DNA from: Xanthomonas arboricola
GTDB lineage: Bacteria > Pseudomonadota > Gammaproteobacteria > Xanthomonadales > Xanthomonadaceae
Assembly: GCF_003353015.1 (NCBI RefSeq)
Contig: NZ_QREM01000010.1
Location: 499,542 to 555,036, forward strand
Direction of reading: 5' to 3'
DNA: 55,495 bases
In this document: piece after piece, positions 17,641-27,800 of the stretch
Numbering within the stretch: position 1 is the stretch's first letter
How the letters are laid out: the number at the start of each line of letters is the position of its first letter
Translations under genes and position numbers: made by a program
Notes under the pieces: model-generated
The model's database searches: none
What the model was told of the DNA's origin: nothing
The model's input: only the letters and a program-made list of their open reading frames with translations

Positions 17641-18131
17641 TGAGCCTCAGGCGCGCGCCAGCTGGGTCATCGACCCGGGTCTAGGGTGACTGTCGCTGGA
17701 CATGAGGATGGGCTCCGAAAGGTGCGTACCGACCGGTGATCCGGGCGGCAGCGCGGCGCAGTCTGCGCGCCTGTGCCCGCCTGGTCAATGCCCTGCGCAG
17801 GCCATGCTCAGCGGGCGTCCAGGCGGGTGCCGCAGCGCAGGAACTGTCATGCGGCAAGCAAGTGCATTGCACCCGGGCACCGGCCGTGCGCCATCGACCA
17901 GGAGGGTGTGTCATTGCCTGCAACGGTGACTGCGTGCCCGCGTGCATGCCCGGCCATGCGGCCCGGTGATGCGGAACGCGGTGGTGCATTGCGGCCCGCG
18001 ACGTGGTGCTGCCGGCTTGCAGCACCGCACCTGGGCACACCGCCAATCCACACAGTTGCACGCAGCGCACACCGATCCGGGCCAGCAGCCGACCGCGGGC
18101 GGCATAATGCGCATCTCAACGGAGAGTGCGC
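17641..18131. other. Divergent mgtE-antiporter intergenic region
   Basis: About 490 bp without a recognisable gene. It must hold the promoters of both flanking genes, but I could not pick a convincing sigma-70 pair. Only short palindromes (for example GACCCGGGTC near 17669) are seen. Confidence 0.4.
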
Positions 18132-19943
18132 ATGCATAGCGGTGGTCTGGAACTGGCTCTGGTGCTGATGCTGGCCGCCATCGTGGCGGTGCCGGTGTTC
18201 AAGCGCTTCGGCCTGGGCGCGGTGCTGGCCTATCTGGTTGCCGGTGTGGTGCTCGGCCCCGATGGCGTGGGCGTGGTGCAGGACGCCGAGCGCATCAGCG
18301 GCGCGGCCGAAATCGGCGTGGTGATGCTGTTGTTCGTGATCGGCCTGGAACTGTCGCCGGCCCGCTTGAAGGTGATGCGGCATTCGGTGTTCGGTGCCGG
18401 CGCCACCCAGGTGGTGGTGACCACGCTGATCCTGGGCGGCCTGCTGATGCTCGGCAACCTGGGCTGGAAAAGCGCGTTGATCGTCGGCGTGGCGCTGGCG
18501 TTGTCGTCCACCGCCGTGGGCCTGCAGCTGCTGGCCGAGCGCAAGGCGCTGGGCAGCGACTACGGGCGCCTGGCATTTGCCATCCTGCTGTTCCAGGACC
18601 TGATCGCCATTCCGTTGCTGGCGGCGATTCCGCTGCTGGGCGGCAGCAAGAACGCCACCCTGGAATGGCAGGACGTGGCCAAGGCGGTGGCGGCGCTGGC
18701 GCTGGTGATCCTGTGCGGGCGCTTCGTGCTGCGCTATCTGTTCAACATGGTGGCGCGCACGCGCATGCCGGAAGTGTTCACCGCCAGCGCCCTGCTGGTG
18801 GTGCTGGGCACCGCCTGGATCATGCAGGAAGCCGGATTGAGCGCCAGCCTGGGCGCGTTTCTGGCCGGTGTGCTGCTGGCCGATTCGGAATTCCGCCACG
18901 AGCTCGAATCGCAGATCGAGCCGTTCGAGGGCCTATTGCTGGGGCTGTTCTTCATCTCGGTCGGCATGGGCATCGACCTGAACCGGGTGGTCGCCGAACC
19001 GGGGCTGATCGCCGCCGGCGTGGCGATCCTGCTGCTGGTGAAGTTCTCGCTGCTGGTCGGGATCGGCACGGTCGCCAGGCTGCCGCTGCGCAGCAGCCTG
19101 ATGCTCGGCAGCGTGCTGTGGCTGGGCGGCGAGTTCGCCTTCGTGGTGTTCAACGAGGCCGATCGCGTCGGCTTGCTGGAGCGCGCCAATCACGATCGCC
19201 TGGTGGCCATCGTCGGTGTCTCGATGGCGCTGACGCCGCTGTTGCTGCTGGGCATGCAACGCCTGCTCAACGGAACCTTGCGGGTGCAGGCAAACAAGCC
19301 AGAGCGGCCGTTCGACACCATCGACGCGCAGGCACCGCAAGTGCTGATCGCCGGCGTTGGCCGTTTCGGCCAGGTGGTGGCGCGCCTGCTCACCTCGCGC
19401 CACGTGCCGTTCGTCGCACTGGAGCACAACCCCGATACGGTGGAGGATATCCGCCGCTTCGGTGGCGAGCTGTACTACGGCGACCCGACCCGGCCCGAAT
19501 TGCTGCGTGCCGCTGGCGCCGATCGCATCAAGGTGTTCGTGATCGCCGTGGACGACCCGGACACCAATATCAAGACGGTGCGGCTGATTCGCCGCCTGTA
19601 TCCGCAGGCCACCGTGCTGGCGCGTGCACGCAATCGCCAGCATGCCTGGAAGCTGATGGACCTGGGCGCCGAGCCGTTCCGCGAGGTCTTCGCCTCCAGC
19701 CTGGAACTGAGCGAACGCGTGCTGACCTCGCTCGGCGTGGGCGACGCGCTCGCGCACGAACACGTCAAACGCTTCCGCAAGCACGACGAGGACCTGATAC
19801 GTGCGCAGCACCTGGTCTATGACGACGAGGCCAAGGTGATCCAGACCTCGCGCGACGCACGCGCGGACCTGATGAATCTGTTCGAGGCCGACGTCAAGGC
19901 CGACGTGGACGGCGAACCCGCCCCCACCACGCAGGATCGCTAA
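18132..19943 (+). CDS. Monovalent cation:proton antiporter (CPA2), KefB/KefC-like
   Basis: A 603-residue protein, close to E. coli KefB (601). Residues 1-380 form 11-13 membrane helices with the CPA2 pattern (LAYLVAGVVLGPDG, ALALSSTAVGLQLL, AFLAGVLLADSEFRHELE). Residues 395-515 are an RCK/TrkA-N domain with the nucleotide loop IAGVGRFGQVVARLL and the acidic strand-2 end, which in Kef proteins binds NAD(H) and glutathione conjugates. Kef systems release K+ during electrophile stress and acidify the cytoplasm. The ATG at 18132 has GGAG eight bases upstream; a GTG six bases earlier is too close to that site. No ancillary kefF/kefG gene is adjacent. Confidence 0.88.
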   Translation: MHSGGLELALVLMLAAIVAVPVFKRFGLGAVLAYLVAGVVLGPDGVGVVQDAERISGAAEIGVVMLLFVIGLELSPARLKVMRHSVFGAGATQVVVTTLILGGLLMLGNLGWKSALIVGVALALSSTAVGLQLLAERKALGSDYGRLAFAILLFQDLIAIPLLAAIPLLGGSKNATLEWQDVAKAVAALALVILCGRFVLRYLFNMVARTRMPEVFTASALLVVLGTAWIMQEAGLSASLGAFLAGVLLADSEFRHELESQIEPFEGLLLGLFFISVGMGIDLNRVVAEPGLIAAGVAILLLVKFSLLVGIGTVARLPLRSSLMLGSVLWLGGEFAFVVFNEADRVGLLERANHDRLVAIVGVSMALTPLLLLGMQRLLNGTLRVQANKPERPFDTIDAQAPQVLIAGVGRFGQVVARLLTSRHVPFVALEHNPDTVEDIRRFGGELYYGDPTRPELLRAAGADRIKVFVIAVDDPDTNIKTVRLIRRLYPQATVLARARNRQHAWKLMDLGAEPFREVFASSLELSERVLTSLGVGDALAHEHVKRFRKHDEDLIRAQHLVYDDEAKVIQTSRDARADLMNLFEADVKADVDGEPAPTTQDR

Positions 19944-19950
19944 CCCTCCC

Positions 19951-20727
19951 GTAGGAGCGTGCCTGCGTGATCAGGCCGGTAGGAACGGCGAACCCACGCC
20001 CACCACACCGGAGCGCTACGCCTTTCGTAGGAGCGCGCTTGCGCGCGATGGGGCTCTATCGGTAACGCCTCATCGCGCGCAAGCGCGCTCCTACATGGGT
20101 GTTCTTCATCGTTCGTCGGGGTGCAGTCGATGCCTTGGGGCAACCTGCATGCAAGCGTTTGATCGCGCCTACGTGATCAGGCCGATGGAGACGGCGAACC
20201 CACACCCACCACGCCGGAGCGCTACGCCTTTCGTAGGAGCGCGCTTGCGCGCGATGGGGCTCTATCGGTAACGCCCCATCGCGCGCAAGCGCGCTCCTAC
20301 ATGGGTGTTCTTCGTCGTTCGTCGGGGTGCAGTCGATGCCTTGGGGGCAACCTGCATGCGAGCGTTTGATCGCACCTGCGTGATCAGGCCGATGGAGACG
20401 GCGAACCCACGCCCACCACGCCGCAGCGCTACGCCTTTCGTAGGAGCGTGCCTGCGCGCGACGGGGCTCTATCGGTAACGCCCCATCGCGCGCAAGCGCG
20501 CTCCTACATGGGTGTTCTTCGTCGTTCGCCGGGGTGCAGTCGATGCCTTGGGGCAACCTGCATGCAAGCGTTTGATCGCACCTGCGTGATCAGGCCGATG
20601 GAGACGGCGAACCCACACCCACCACACCGGAGCGCTACGCCTTTCGTAGGAGCGTGCCTGCGCGCGACGGGGCTCTATCGGTAACGCCCCATCGCGCGCG
20701 AGCGCGCTCCTACGCGGATGTCCATGT
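19951..20727. repeat. Tandem array of 206-207 bp units, each with a REPIN
   Basis: Four 68 bp REPIN-type elements lie at 20027-20094, 20233-20300, 20440-20507 and 20646-20713. Each has outer ends GTAGGAGCGCG...CTCCTAC and a loop with CTATCGGTAACG. They are separated by an almost identical 138 bp spacer, giving periods of 206, 207 and 206 bp. At 19951 a broken copy joins a REP end directly to the spacer. The array lies between the convergent antiporter and zwf genes. Similar single REPINs occur at 34229 and 55200. Confidence 0.92.
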
Positions 20728-20757
20728 GTGCGTGCGGCTGCTTGGCGCGCGCATCCC

Positions 20758-22596
20758 TCAGCGACGCGGTGTGCGCGCTGCGGTCTTGCTGGCCGGGGCC
20801 TTCGCTGCGCCCTTGCCGGTCACAGCCGTGCCAACGGTCTTCGCAGCGGCCTTGGTGACCTTCCTGACCGGCGCCTTTGCGAGCTTCCTGGCTGGTGCCT
20901 TCGTGAGCTTGCTGGCTGGTACCTTTTTGACGTTCTTGGCCGGTGCCTCGGTGACCTGCTTGGCTGGCGCCTTGGCACCCTTGGTGGCCTTCCTGGCCGT
21001 CTTCCCGGTGGCTTTCTTGACCGGCGTCGTCGCGCTGCCGCGTACGTCCGGTGCACGGCGCGGCGGGGGCTTGCGGCCCGGGGTGAGCGCGCGCCAGGCG
21101 TGCCCGCCATTCATGGCCAGCAAGGCGTCGGCGGCCGAGGGGCCGGCGCTGCCGGCCGCGTAATTGGGGAAATCGCTGGGCGGTTGTTTCCAGGCATCCA
21201 GGATCGGCTGCACGATGCGCCAGGCGCCTTCCACCATCGCCGCGTCCTGGAACAGACCGGCTTCGCCGTTCATGCAGTCCTGCAGCAGGCGCTCGTAGCC
21301 CACCGTATATTCCTTGGGGAACCAGTCGCGGTAGCGGAAGTCCATGCGCACCGGGGCCAGGCTGACCTGCGCGCCGGGGCGCTTGACGTCGAACTGCAGC
21401 GAAATGCCTTCGTCGGGCTGGATGTGCAGCACCAGCCAATCGGGGCCGTAACCGCCCACTTCGGTGCTGCGGAACGGCGCGAGCGGCGCCGGCTTGAAGC
21501 GGATCGCGATCTCGGTGGTGCGCTCGCGCAGCCGCTTGCCGGTACGCAGGTAGAACGGCACGCCGGCCCAGCGCCAGGTGTCGACCTGCAGCTTCATCGC
21601 CACGTAGGTTTCGGTTTCCGAATCGTCCGGCACCGTGTCTTCTTCGCGATACCCCGGCACGGCGCTGCGGTTGACCGCGCCGGAGGCGTACTGGCCGCGC
21701 ACCACGTCTTCGGGCTTGATGGGGCGCACCGCTTCGATCACTTCGGCGCGGCGGCGGTGCATCGCCTCGGTGGTGAACGCGGCCGGCGGCTCCATCGCAA
21801 TCATCGCCAGCAACTGGAACAGGTGATTGGGCACCATGTCGCGCAGGCAGCCGGTGGGATCGTAGAAGCGTCCACGCCCTTCCACCCCGATGGTCTCGGC
21901 GGCAGTGATCTGCACATGATCGATGCGGTCGCGGTTCCACACCGGCTCGAACAAGCCATTGGCGAAGCGGAACGCCAGGATGTTCTGCACGGTTTCCTTG
22001 CCCAGGAAATGGTCGATGCGGAACACCTGATCCTCGTGCAGCACCTTGGCGACGGTGGCATTGAGCGCGACGGCACTGGGCAGGTCGTGGCCGAAGGGTT
22101 TTTCCACGATCACCCGACGCCAGCCTTCGCCCTCGCGTTGCCTGACCAGCCCCGCTTCGCCCAGGTTGAGCAGCACCGGCTCGAAGAAGCGCGCGGCGGT
22201 GGCCAGGTAAAACAGCACGTTGCCCTGGGTGCCGTAGCGCTTGTGCAGTTTCTCCAGCGCGCCATCCAGCGTTTGATAGGCGCCCAGGTCGGTGAAATCG
22301 CCGCGCAGGTAATGCATGCGCTCGCGCAGCCACTCCCAGGTGTCGGTGTCGAACTCGTCGGTCTGGAACTCGGCATCGCGGCTGCTGAGCAGCGCGGTCA
22401 TCGACTGGCCCATCATCGTGCGCCACGACCGCTCGCTGATGTCGCCGTGGTCCATGCCGACGATGGCGAACTGCTCGCCCAGTGCGCCGGAGCGGCGCAG
22501 GTTGTACAGCGCCGGCATCACCAGGCGCTTGGTCAGATCGCCGCGTGCACCGAACACCACGATGATGCACGGCGGGGTTGTGGCTTGTTCATTCAT
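20758..22596 (-). CDS. zwf: Glucose-6-phosphate 1-dehydrogenase with histone H1-like C-terminal tail
   Basis: A 612-residue enzyme, about 120 longer than E. coli Zwf (491). It oxidises glucose-6-phosphate to 6-phosphogluconolactone with NADP+/NAD+, feeding the Entner-Doudoroff and pentose phosphate routes. The Rossmann loop is VVFGARGDLTKR, the substrate motif RIDHFLGKE carries the catalytic His and Lys, and VEKPFGHDL is also present. From about residue 509 the chain becomes almost only Lys, Ala, Pro, Thr and Val with KAPA/AKAP-like repeats to the end (RTPRR), resembling bacterial histone H1-like domains that bind nucleic acid. Its ATG overlaps the stop of the GH15 gene (ATGA), so the two are coupled. 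Confidence 0.94.
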   Translation of the reverse strand: MNEQATTPPCIIVVFGARGDLTKRLVMPALYNLRRSGALGEQFAIVGMDHGDISERSWRTMMGQSMTALLSSRDAEFQTDEFDTDTWEWLRERMHYLRGDFTDLGAYQTLDGALEKLHKRYGTQGNVLFYLATAARFFEPVLLNLGEAGLVRQREGEGWRRVIVEKPFGHDLPSAVALNATVAKVLHEDQVFRIDHFLGKETVQNILAFRFANGLFEPVWNRDRIDHVQITAAETIGVEGRGRFYDPTGCLRDMVPNHLFQLLAMIAMEPPAAFTTEAMHRRRAEVIEAVRPIKPEDVVRGQYASGAVNRSAVPGYREEDTVPDDSETETYVAMKLQVDTWRWAGVPFYLRTGKRLRERTTEIAIRFKPAPLAPFRSTEVGGYGPDWLVLHIQPDEGISLQFDVKRPGAQVSLAPVRMDFRYRDWFPKEYTVGYERLLQDCMNGEAGLFQDAAMVEGAWRIVQPILDAWKQPPSDFPNYAAGSAGPSAADALLAMNGGHAWRALTPGRKPPPRRAPDVRGSATTPVKKATGKTARKATKGAKAPAKQVTEAPAKNVKKVPASKLTKAPARKLAKAPVRKVTKAAAKTVGTAVTGKGAAKAPASKTAARTPRR

Positions 22597-24392
22597 GGAT
22601 GTGTTTCCTCTTCGCCCATGCGTCCGTGCAGGCGCAGCGCCGCATTGACCAGAGCCACGTGGGAATACCCTTGCGGGAAGTTGCCGAGCATGCGCTTGTT
22701 GCGCGGGTCGTACTCCTCGGCGAGCAGGCCCACGTCGTTGCACAACCCGAGCAGACGTTCGAGCAGCATGCGCGCCTGCTCGGTGCGCCCGAGCATGGCG
22801 TAGTTTTCCACCAGCCAGAAGCTGCAGGCAAGGAAGGTGCCCTCGCCGGCCGGCAATCCGTCGGCGCTGTCGTCGGCGCGATAGCGTTCGACCAGTCCAT
22901 CGACGGTCAGGTCGCGTGCGATCGCATCGGCGGTGGCGGCGATGCGCGGATCCTCCGCCGGCAGGAATCCCACGATCGGGATCAGCAGCAGCGACGCGTC
23001 CAGGCGGTCGGAGCCATAGCTCTGCACGAAGTGCCCATCCGGGTGCACGCCTTTTTCCAGCACTTCGGCGCGGATTTCCTCGGCGATGCGGCCCCAGTGC
23101 GCGCGCTTGGCCGCATCGGCTTGGGTGATGCCATCGCGTGCACCGCAATCGAACGCCAGCCACGCCATCACCTTGGAATGCACGAAATGACGGCGCTCGT
23201 CGCGGATCTCCCAGATGCCTTCGTCGGGCAGGCGCCACAGCGTTTCCAGCGTCTCCAGCACTTTTTCCAGCAACGAGGCCGACGAGCCATCGTCGTCGGA
23301 CGGCGGCGCCACGCCCTTTTCGCGCGCGTAGTGGAACGCGCCGATCAACTCGCCGTAGACATCGAGCTGGAACTGGTCCACCGCGCCATTGCCGATACGC
23401 ACCGGACCGGAGTTTTCATAGCCGGGCAGCCAGTGCGCCTCCCATTCCTGCAGCCGGCGTTCGCCGGCGATGCCGTAGAGCGCCTGCAGCTGGTCCGGCG
23501 AACCGGCGATGGCGCGCTGCACCCAATCGCGGAAGGCTTCTGCTTCGTCGCGATACCCGGCCTGCAGCAGGGCGATCAGCGTGAACACCGAATCGCGCAG
23601 CCAGCAGTAGCGGTAATCCCAGTTGCGGGTACCGCCCAGATGCTCGGGCAGCGAGGCCGTCGGCGCAGCGACGATACCGCCGGTGGGCAGATAGCTGAGC
23701 CCCTTCAACACCACCAGCGAGCGACGCACCTGCTCGGTCCAGGGGCCGACATCGGTGCAGCGACGTGCCCAGCCATGCCAGAACGCAGCCGTGCGTTGCA
23801 GGGCCCGTTCCGGATCGATCGCCGCCGGCGTGGGCTGATGCGACAGGCCGTGGCTGAGCAGGAACCAGGTGCTCTGGCCCTGACCCAGCGTGAAGTCGGC
23901 TTCGGTGCCCATGTCCTCGCCGTGCAGCGCCTGCGGCGAGCGCAGGGCGAGCTGGTCGGGCCCGGCGATGGCGCGGATGCCGCCGTCGATACGCGTCACC
24001 CAGGGCACGGTGCGGCCGTAGTTGAAGCGGAAGGTCAGGCGCATGTGCATCGGTACCTGGCCCTGCACGCAACGCACGATCCGCACCAGGTGCTGGTGGC
24101 CGTCGCCTTCCTCGCTGGCGACCATGAAGTCGACCAGTTCCACCGTGCCGGTGTCGGTGTGCATGCGCGTGCACAACACCAGGCTGTCGTCTTCGTAGGC
24201 ACGTTCGCTGCGGAAGTCGCCGGCCGGCGACAACGCCCATTGCCCGTGCTGCTCATCGCCCAGCAGGGATGCGAAAAACGCATCGGAATCGAAACGTGGC
24301 AGACACAGCCAGTCGATGGTGCCACGGTGATCGACCAGGGCCGCGCTGTGGCAATTGCCCAGCATGGCGTGGTCTTCGATACGCACGCTCAT
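22593..24392 (-). CDS. Glycoside hydrolase family 15 protein (glucoamylase/trehalase-like)
   Basis: A 599-residue protein without signal peptide. The N-terminal beta domain begins MSVRIEDHAMLGNCHSAALV and has GTIDWLCLPRFDS; the (alpha/alpha)6 barrel has GTRNWDYRYCWLRDS, a family hallmark. Two candidate catalytic acids are Glu in GIWEIRDERRHFVHSK and Glu in EGTFLACSFWLVENY. Cytoplasmic members of this group hydrolyse trehalose or short alpha-glucans to glucose. Co-translation with zwf (4 bp overlap) suggests the glucose goes into the glucose-6-phosphate pathway after phosphorylation; the exact substrate is not evident. It follows the small phosphatase gene by 63 bp. Confidence 0.9.
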   Translation of the reverse strand: MSVRIEDHAMLGNCHSAALVDHRGTIDWLCLPRFDSDAFFASLLGDEQHGQWALSPAGDFRSERAYEDDSLVLCTRMHTDTGTVELVDFMVASEEGDGHQHLVRIVRCVQGQVPMHMRLTFRFNYGRTVPWVTRIDGGIRAIAGPDQLALRSPQALHGEDMGTEADFTLGQGQSTWFLLSHGLSHQPTPAAIDPERALQRTAAFWHGWARRCTDVGPWTEQVRRSLVVLKGLSYLPTGGIVAAPTASLPEHLGGTRNWDYRYCWLRDSVFTLIALLQAGYRDEAEAFRDWVQRAIAGSPDQLQALYGIAGERRLQEWEAHWLPGYENSGPVRIGNGAVDQFQLDVYGELIGAFHYAREKGVAPPSDDDGSSASLLEKVLETLETLWRLPDEGIWEIRDERRHFVHSKVMAWLAFDCGARDGITQADAAKRAHWGRIAEEIRAEVLEKGVHPDGHFVQSYGSDRLDASLLLIPIVGFLPAEDPRIAATADAIARDLTVDGLVERYRADDSADGLPAGEGTFLACSFWLVENYAMLGRTEQARMLLERLLGLCNDVGLLAEEYDPRNKRMLGNFPQGYSHVALVNAALRLHGRMGEEETHP

Positions 24393-24455
24393 CGTAGAGG
24401 CGCTTCCTTCGTGCGAGGGAGCCGGCAGTCTTGCATGCGCGGTGTCGGGATCAGG

Positions 24456-24785
24456 TTACGAGAGCGCCGGCAGACGCAGCAATGGTGGCACCGTGTGTTC
24501 CAGCCGACGGATCAGTGCCGGGTCCATGTAGACGTAGTCGTCGGGAATGTGCAGACAGGCCACCCGGCAATGGCGCAGATGCGCGGCGAAGCGTCTGCGC
24601 AACAGCTGCAGATGGCGGCGCTCCATCACCAGCACCAGCTGCGCCTCGTGCAACAGCTCCGGGGTGAGCTGCACGTCGGCATCGGCGGCCAGCCCGGCCG
24701 ATTGCGTCTGCACGCCCGGCCAGTCGGCGAACACGCGCTCGGCGGTGGGGCTGCGCAGCCGGTTGCGGCTGCACACGAACAGCAC
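24456..24785 (-). CDS. Small predicted protein tyrosine phosphatase (low-molecular-weight type)
   Basis: A 109-residue cytoplasmic protein. Its first residues, LFVCSRNRLRSPTAERVF, hold the CX5R phosphate-binding loop (Cys at 5, Arg at 11) followed by Ser, as in the short predicted phosphatases of COG4551. The late IPDDYVYMDP segment supplies a plausible acid Asp. The start is GTG at 24785, the only one that keeps the loop at the N-terminus. It is 26 bp downstream of the ankyrin-protein gene and probably in one message with it. It is shorter than standard Wzb/Etp phosphatases (about 150), and no kinase is nearby, so the target is unknown. Confidence 0.8.
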   Translation of the reverse strand: MLFVCSRNRLRSPTAERVFADWPGVQTQSAGLAADADVQLTPELLHEAQLVLVMERRHLQLLRRRFAAHLRHCRVACLHIPDDYVYMDPALIRRLEHTVPPLLRLPALS

Positions 24786-24811
24786 CTGCAGCGGTGCGCC
24801 GCCGCGCCGGC

Positions 24812-27800
24812 TCAGCGGCCTTCGCGCAGGAAGCGCGCCATCGAGGACACACCCGGCAAGGCAGGTTCGAACTGGCCGGCCACGTCGATGAAACCACGCA
24901 TGACCGCGATCTCGCGCGGGGTGCGGTTGAGCGCGTCGCGGCGGTCGGCATCGGCGCCGGCCCGCAGCAGGCGCTGCACCAGCAGCGGCAGGCCGTGCAG
25001 TGCAGCCAGGTGTAGCGGGCCGAACCCACGTTGATCGGCCACGTCCAGCGAGACGTCTTCGTCGAGCAGGCGTTCGACCCCGCCCAGCACCACCTGCTCG
25101 TCGCAGGCGGTGCCCGGTTCGGCGCGCGCGCCCAGCAACAGCAGCAGCGGGCTGACCCGGCCACCGGCCAGGTAGTCCGGGTCGGCACCGGCCAGCAGCA
25201 AGGTATCCAGCAGGGCCAGCAGGCGGCTCTTGTCGCGCGCGGTGAAGCCGTACAGCGCGGCGCAGTGCAGCGGCGCCAGGCCCTGGTCGTCGTTGGCGTG
25301 CACGTCGGCCGCGGCGGTGAGCAGGCGCGCCACGATATCCGGCAGCCCCAGCGCGCAGGCCAGCATCAGCACGGTGACGCCGCCGGGCAGGCGGTGCTCG
25401 ATCTGCGCGCCGGCCTGCAGCAACGCGGCTACGATCTCGGTCTGGCGCATGCTCACCGCGGCCGACAACGGCGTGGCGCCGCTATTGGCTGCACGTTGCG
25501 GATCGGCGCCGCGCCCAAGCAGATGCGCCACCACGCCGAGATGGCCGCCACCGGCCGCACGCAGCAGCGCGGTGCAGCCCTGTGCATCGACGGCGTCGAC
25601 CGGCAGGCCGAGATCGATCAGGCGACGCACCGCATCGGTGTCGCCGGCCATCGCGGCCGCCGGCACATCCGCTTCGCGCAGGCTGCGGTGCGGCAGCGAC
25701 CAGATGCGCCAGTCCAGCCAGTCGGCCAGGTCGCGGCGGCCGATCGACAGCGCCACGCCCAATGGGGTCTGCCCGTCGGCAGCACGCGCTTCCGGCGAAG
25801 CGCCCTGTTTGACCAGCAATTTCAGCGAGGCCTCGCGGCCCAGCGCGGTGGCCAGATGCAGCGCGGTCATGCCGTGGCTGTCGCGCGCCTCGCGGTCCAC
25901 GCCGTGTTCCAGCAACCACTGCTGCAGGCGCAGCCAGCCCAGCCGCACCGCCAGCGACAACGGCGGATCGCCGGCCGCCGACGCGGCGAACGGGTCGGCG
26001 CCGCGTTCGAGCAATTCCAGCGCGAACTGTTCCAGCCCGCGCGATGCCGCATCGTGCTGCACGCAGGCGCTGAGCAGCCGCGTCAGCCCGCCCGCACCGG
26101 CCGGCGACACCCCATGGCGCAGCAGCGCCTGCAGCGCCGGCACCGCCTCCACGCCCCGCGACAGCAGCGCAAACATCGGCACATCGCCGCAGGCATCGCA
26201 CACGTCGGCATCGGCGCCGTGGCGCAGCAGCCAGTCCACCGCATCGGCGTTCAAGGCCAGCTGCGCATCGTGCAGCAGGCCGCCAAGTTCTTCCGGGCCG
26301 CACAGGCGGGCCAGCGCGACAAGGCCGTCGCGTTGGCCGAACTGCAGGCCTTCGCGCAGCAGCACCAGGGGCGGGCGATCGGGCAGCAGCGCAACGCCAG
26401 GGGTGTCGCCGTGCGCATCGCTGACCGCCGCCGGCAACGGATAGCCGGGGTCGAGCAATTGCACGATCGCCCAGCGCCCGGCTTCGGCGGCCACATCCAC
26501 CGCGCGCCGGCCGTGCGCGTCGCTGCTGTCGGCCGGCACCTGCAGGTCGAGCAGGCGCCGGATCAGCGCCGGCGACACGTTGTCGGCGGCGCAGGCCAGC
26601 ATCACCGCGTTGCGGCCCTCGCCATCGACGGCCAGCACATCGGCCTTGCGTGCGACCAGGCGTTCGAGCACGCCGCTACGCGCCTGCCGCGCCGCATCCA
26701 GCCAGGGCGTGCGGCCGAGCAGGTCACGCGCTTCCAGGTTGGCGCCGGCCGCCAGCAGCGCTTCGACGATGTCGCCGTGCCCGGCCACTGCGGCTTCGTG
26801 CAGGGCACTGCGGCGCTGACGGTCGCGCGCATCCACGCGCGCCTTGTGCTTGAGCAGCAGCTGCACGCCGGCCGGGTCGTCTTCCTCGGTGCCGGCCGCG
26901 GCCAGCAGCACCGGCGCGCCGCCGTCCGGTTCGGAGTGGGCACCGCGTTCCAGCAGGAACTTGGCCAGCCGCCAGTTGCCGACCTGGCAGGCCATCGCCA
27001 GCGGCGAGTGGCCTTCCTTGTTGAGCGCATCGAGTTCGGCGGCGGCATCGCGCAGCAGCGCGGCCACGCCCGGGTCGGAACTGCGCACCGCGTGATGCAG
27101 CGGCGTGTTGCCGTCGTTGTCGCTGGCGCGCGGGTCCGCGCCATTGGCCAGCAGGGTCATCACCGCGTCCGGGCGACCGTGCCAGCTGTCGCGCGTGGCG
27201 GCCAGCAACGGCGTCATGCCGCGATGCGGCTGGTTGACGTCGACACGGCGCACGATCAGCTCGCGCAGCAGGCGCAGGTCCGGCAGCACCGCGGCCAGCG
27301 CGGGCAGGCTGCGTTGGTCGCGCCATTCCGGCAGCGGCATCGCCTGCGGGTCCGCACCCGCGTCGAGCAACTGCAGCGCGCGGTCCACACGTCCGCTGCG
27401 CGCGGCCTCGAACAGCTCGGGCACCAGTTGATGCCGGGCCACCGGCTCCAGCGGACGCGGCTCGGCCGCCGCTTCGGAGAAGAAATCGGCCGCCTGCGGG
27501 GCCGCCGGGGCATCGCTGCGCACCGGCGCGGCGGTGCGTTGCAACAGCAGATGGGCGGCCGGCAGCAGCACGCTGGCGGCGATCGCCAGACTCCAGCGCA
27601 AGCTGCTCGACAACCAGCCCGGCCAGGCCAGCGCCACCACCAGCGTGCACATCGCCAGCACCAGTACCGCCGCCAGCAGGCCGCGCCAGGCGTGCAATGC
27701 CTGCGTCGCCAGCGCATGCCAGCGCGGGGCCAGGGCGCCGCCATCGCGCTCGACCTCGCCCCACAGCGGCCAGGTCCGCCACAGCCCGAGCAGCGCGGCG

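Noticed and set aside
17681..18116. Small overlapping open frames between mgtE and the antiporter gene
   Set aside because: Frames are open on both strands with no motif and no ribosome-binding site, as expected by chance at this base composition.
19951..20727. Possible CRISPR array
   Set aside because: The units are 206-207 bp and spacers between REPINs are nearly identical, the reverse of CRISPR; no cas gene is near.
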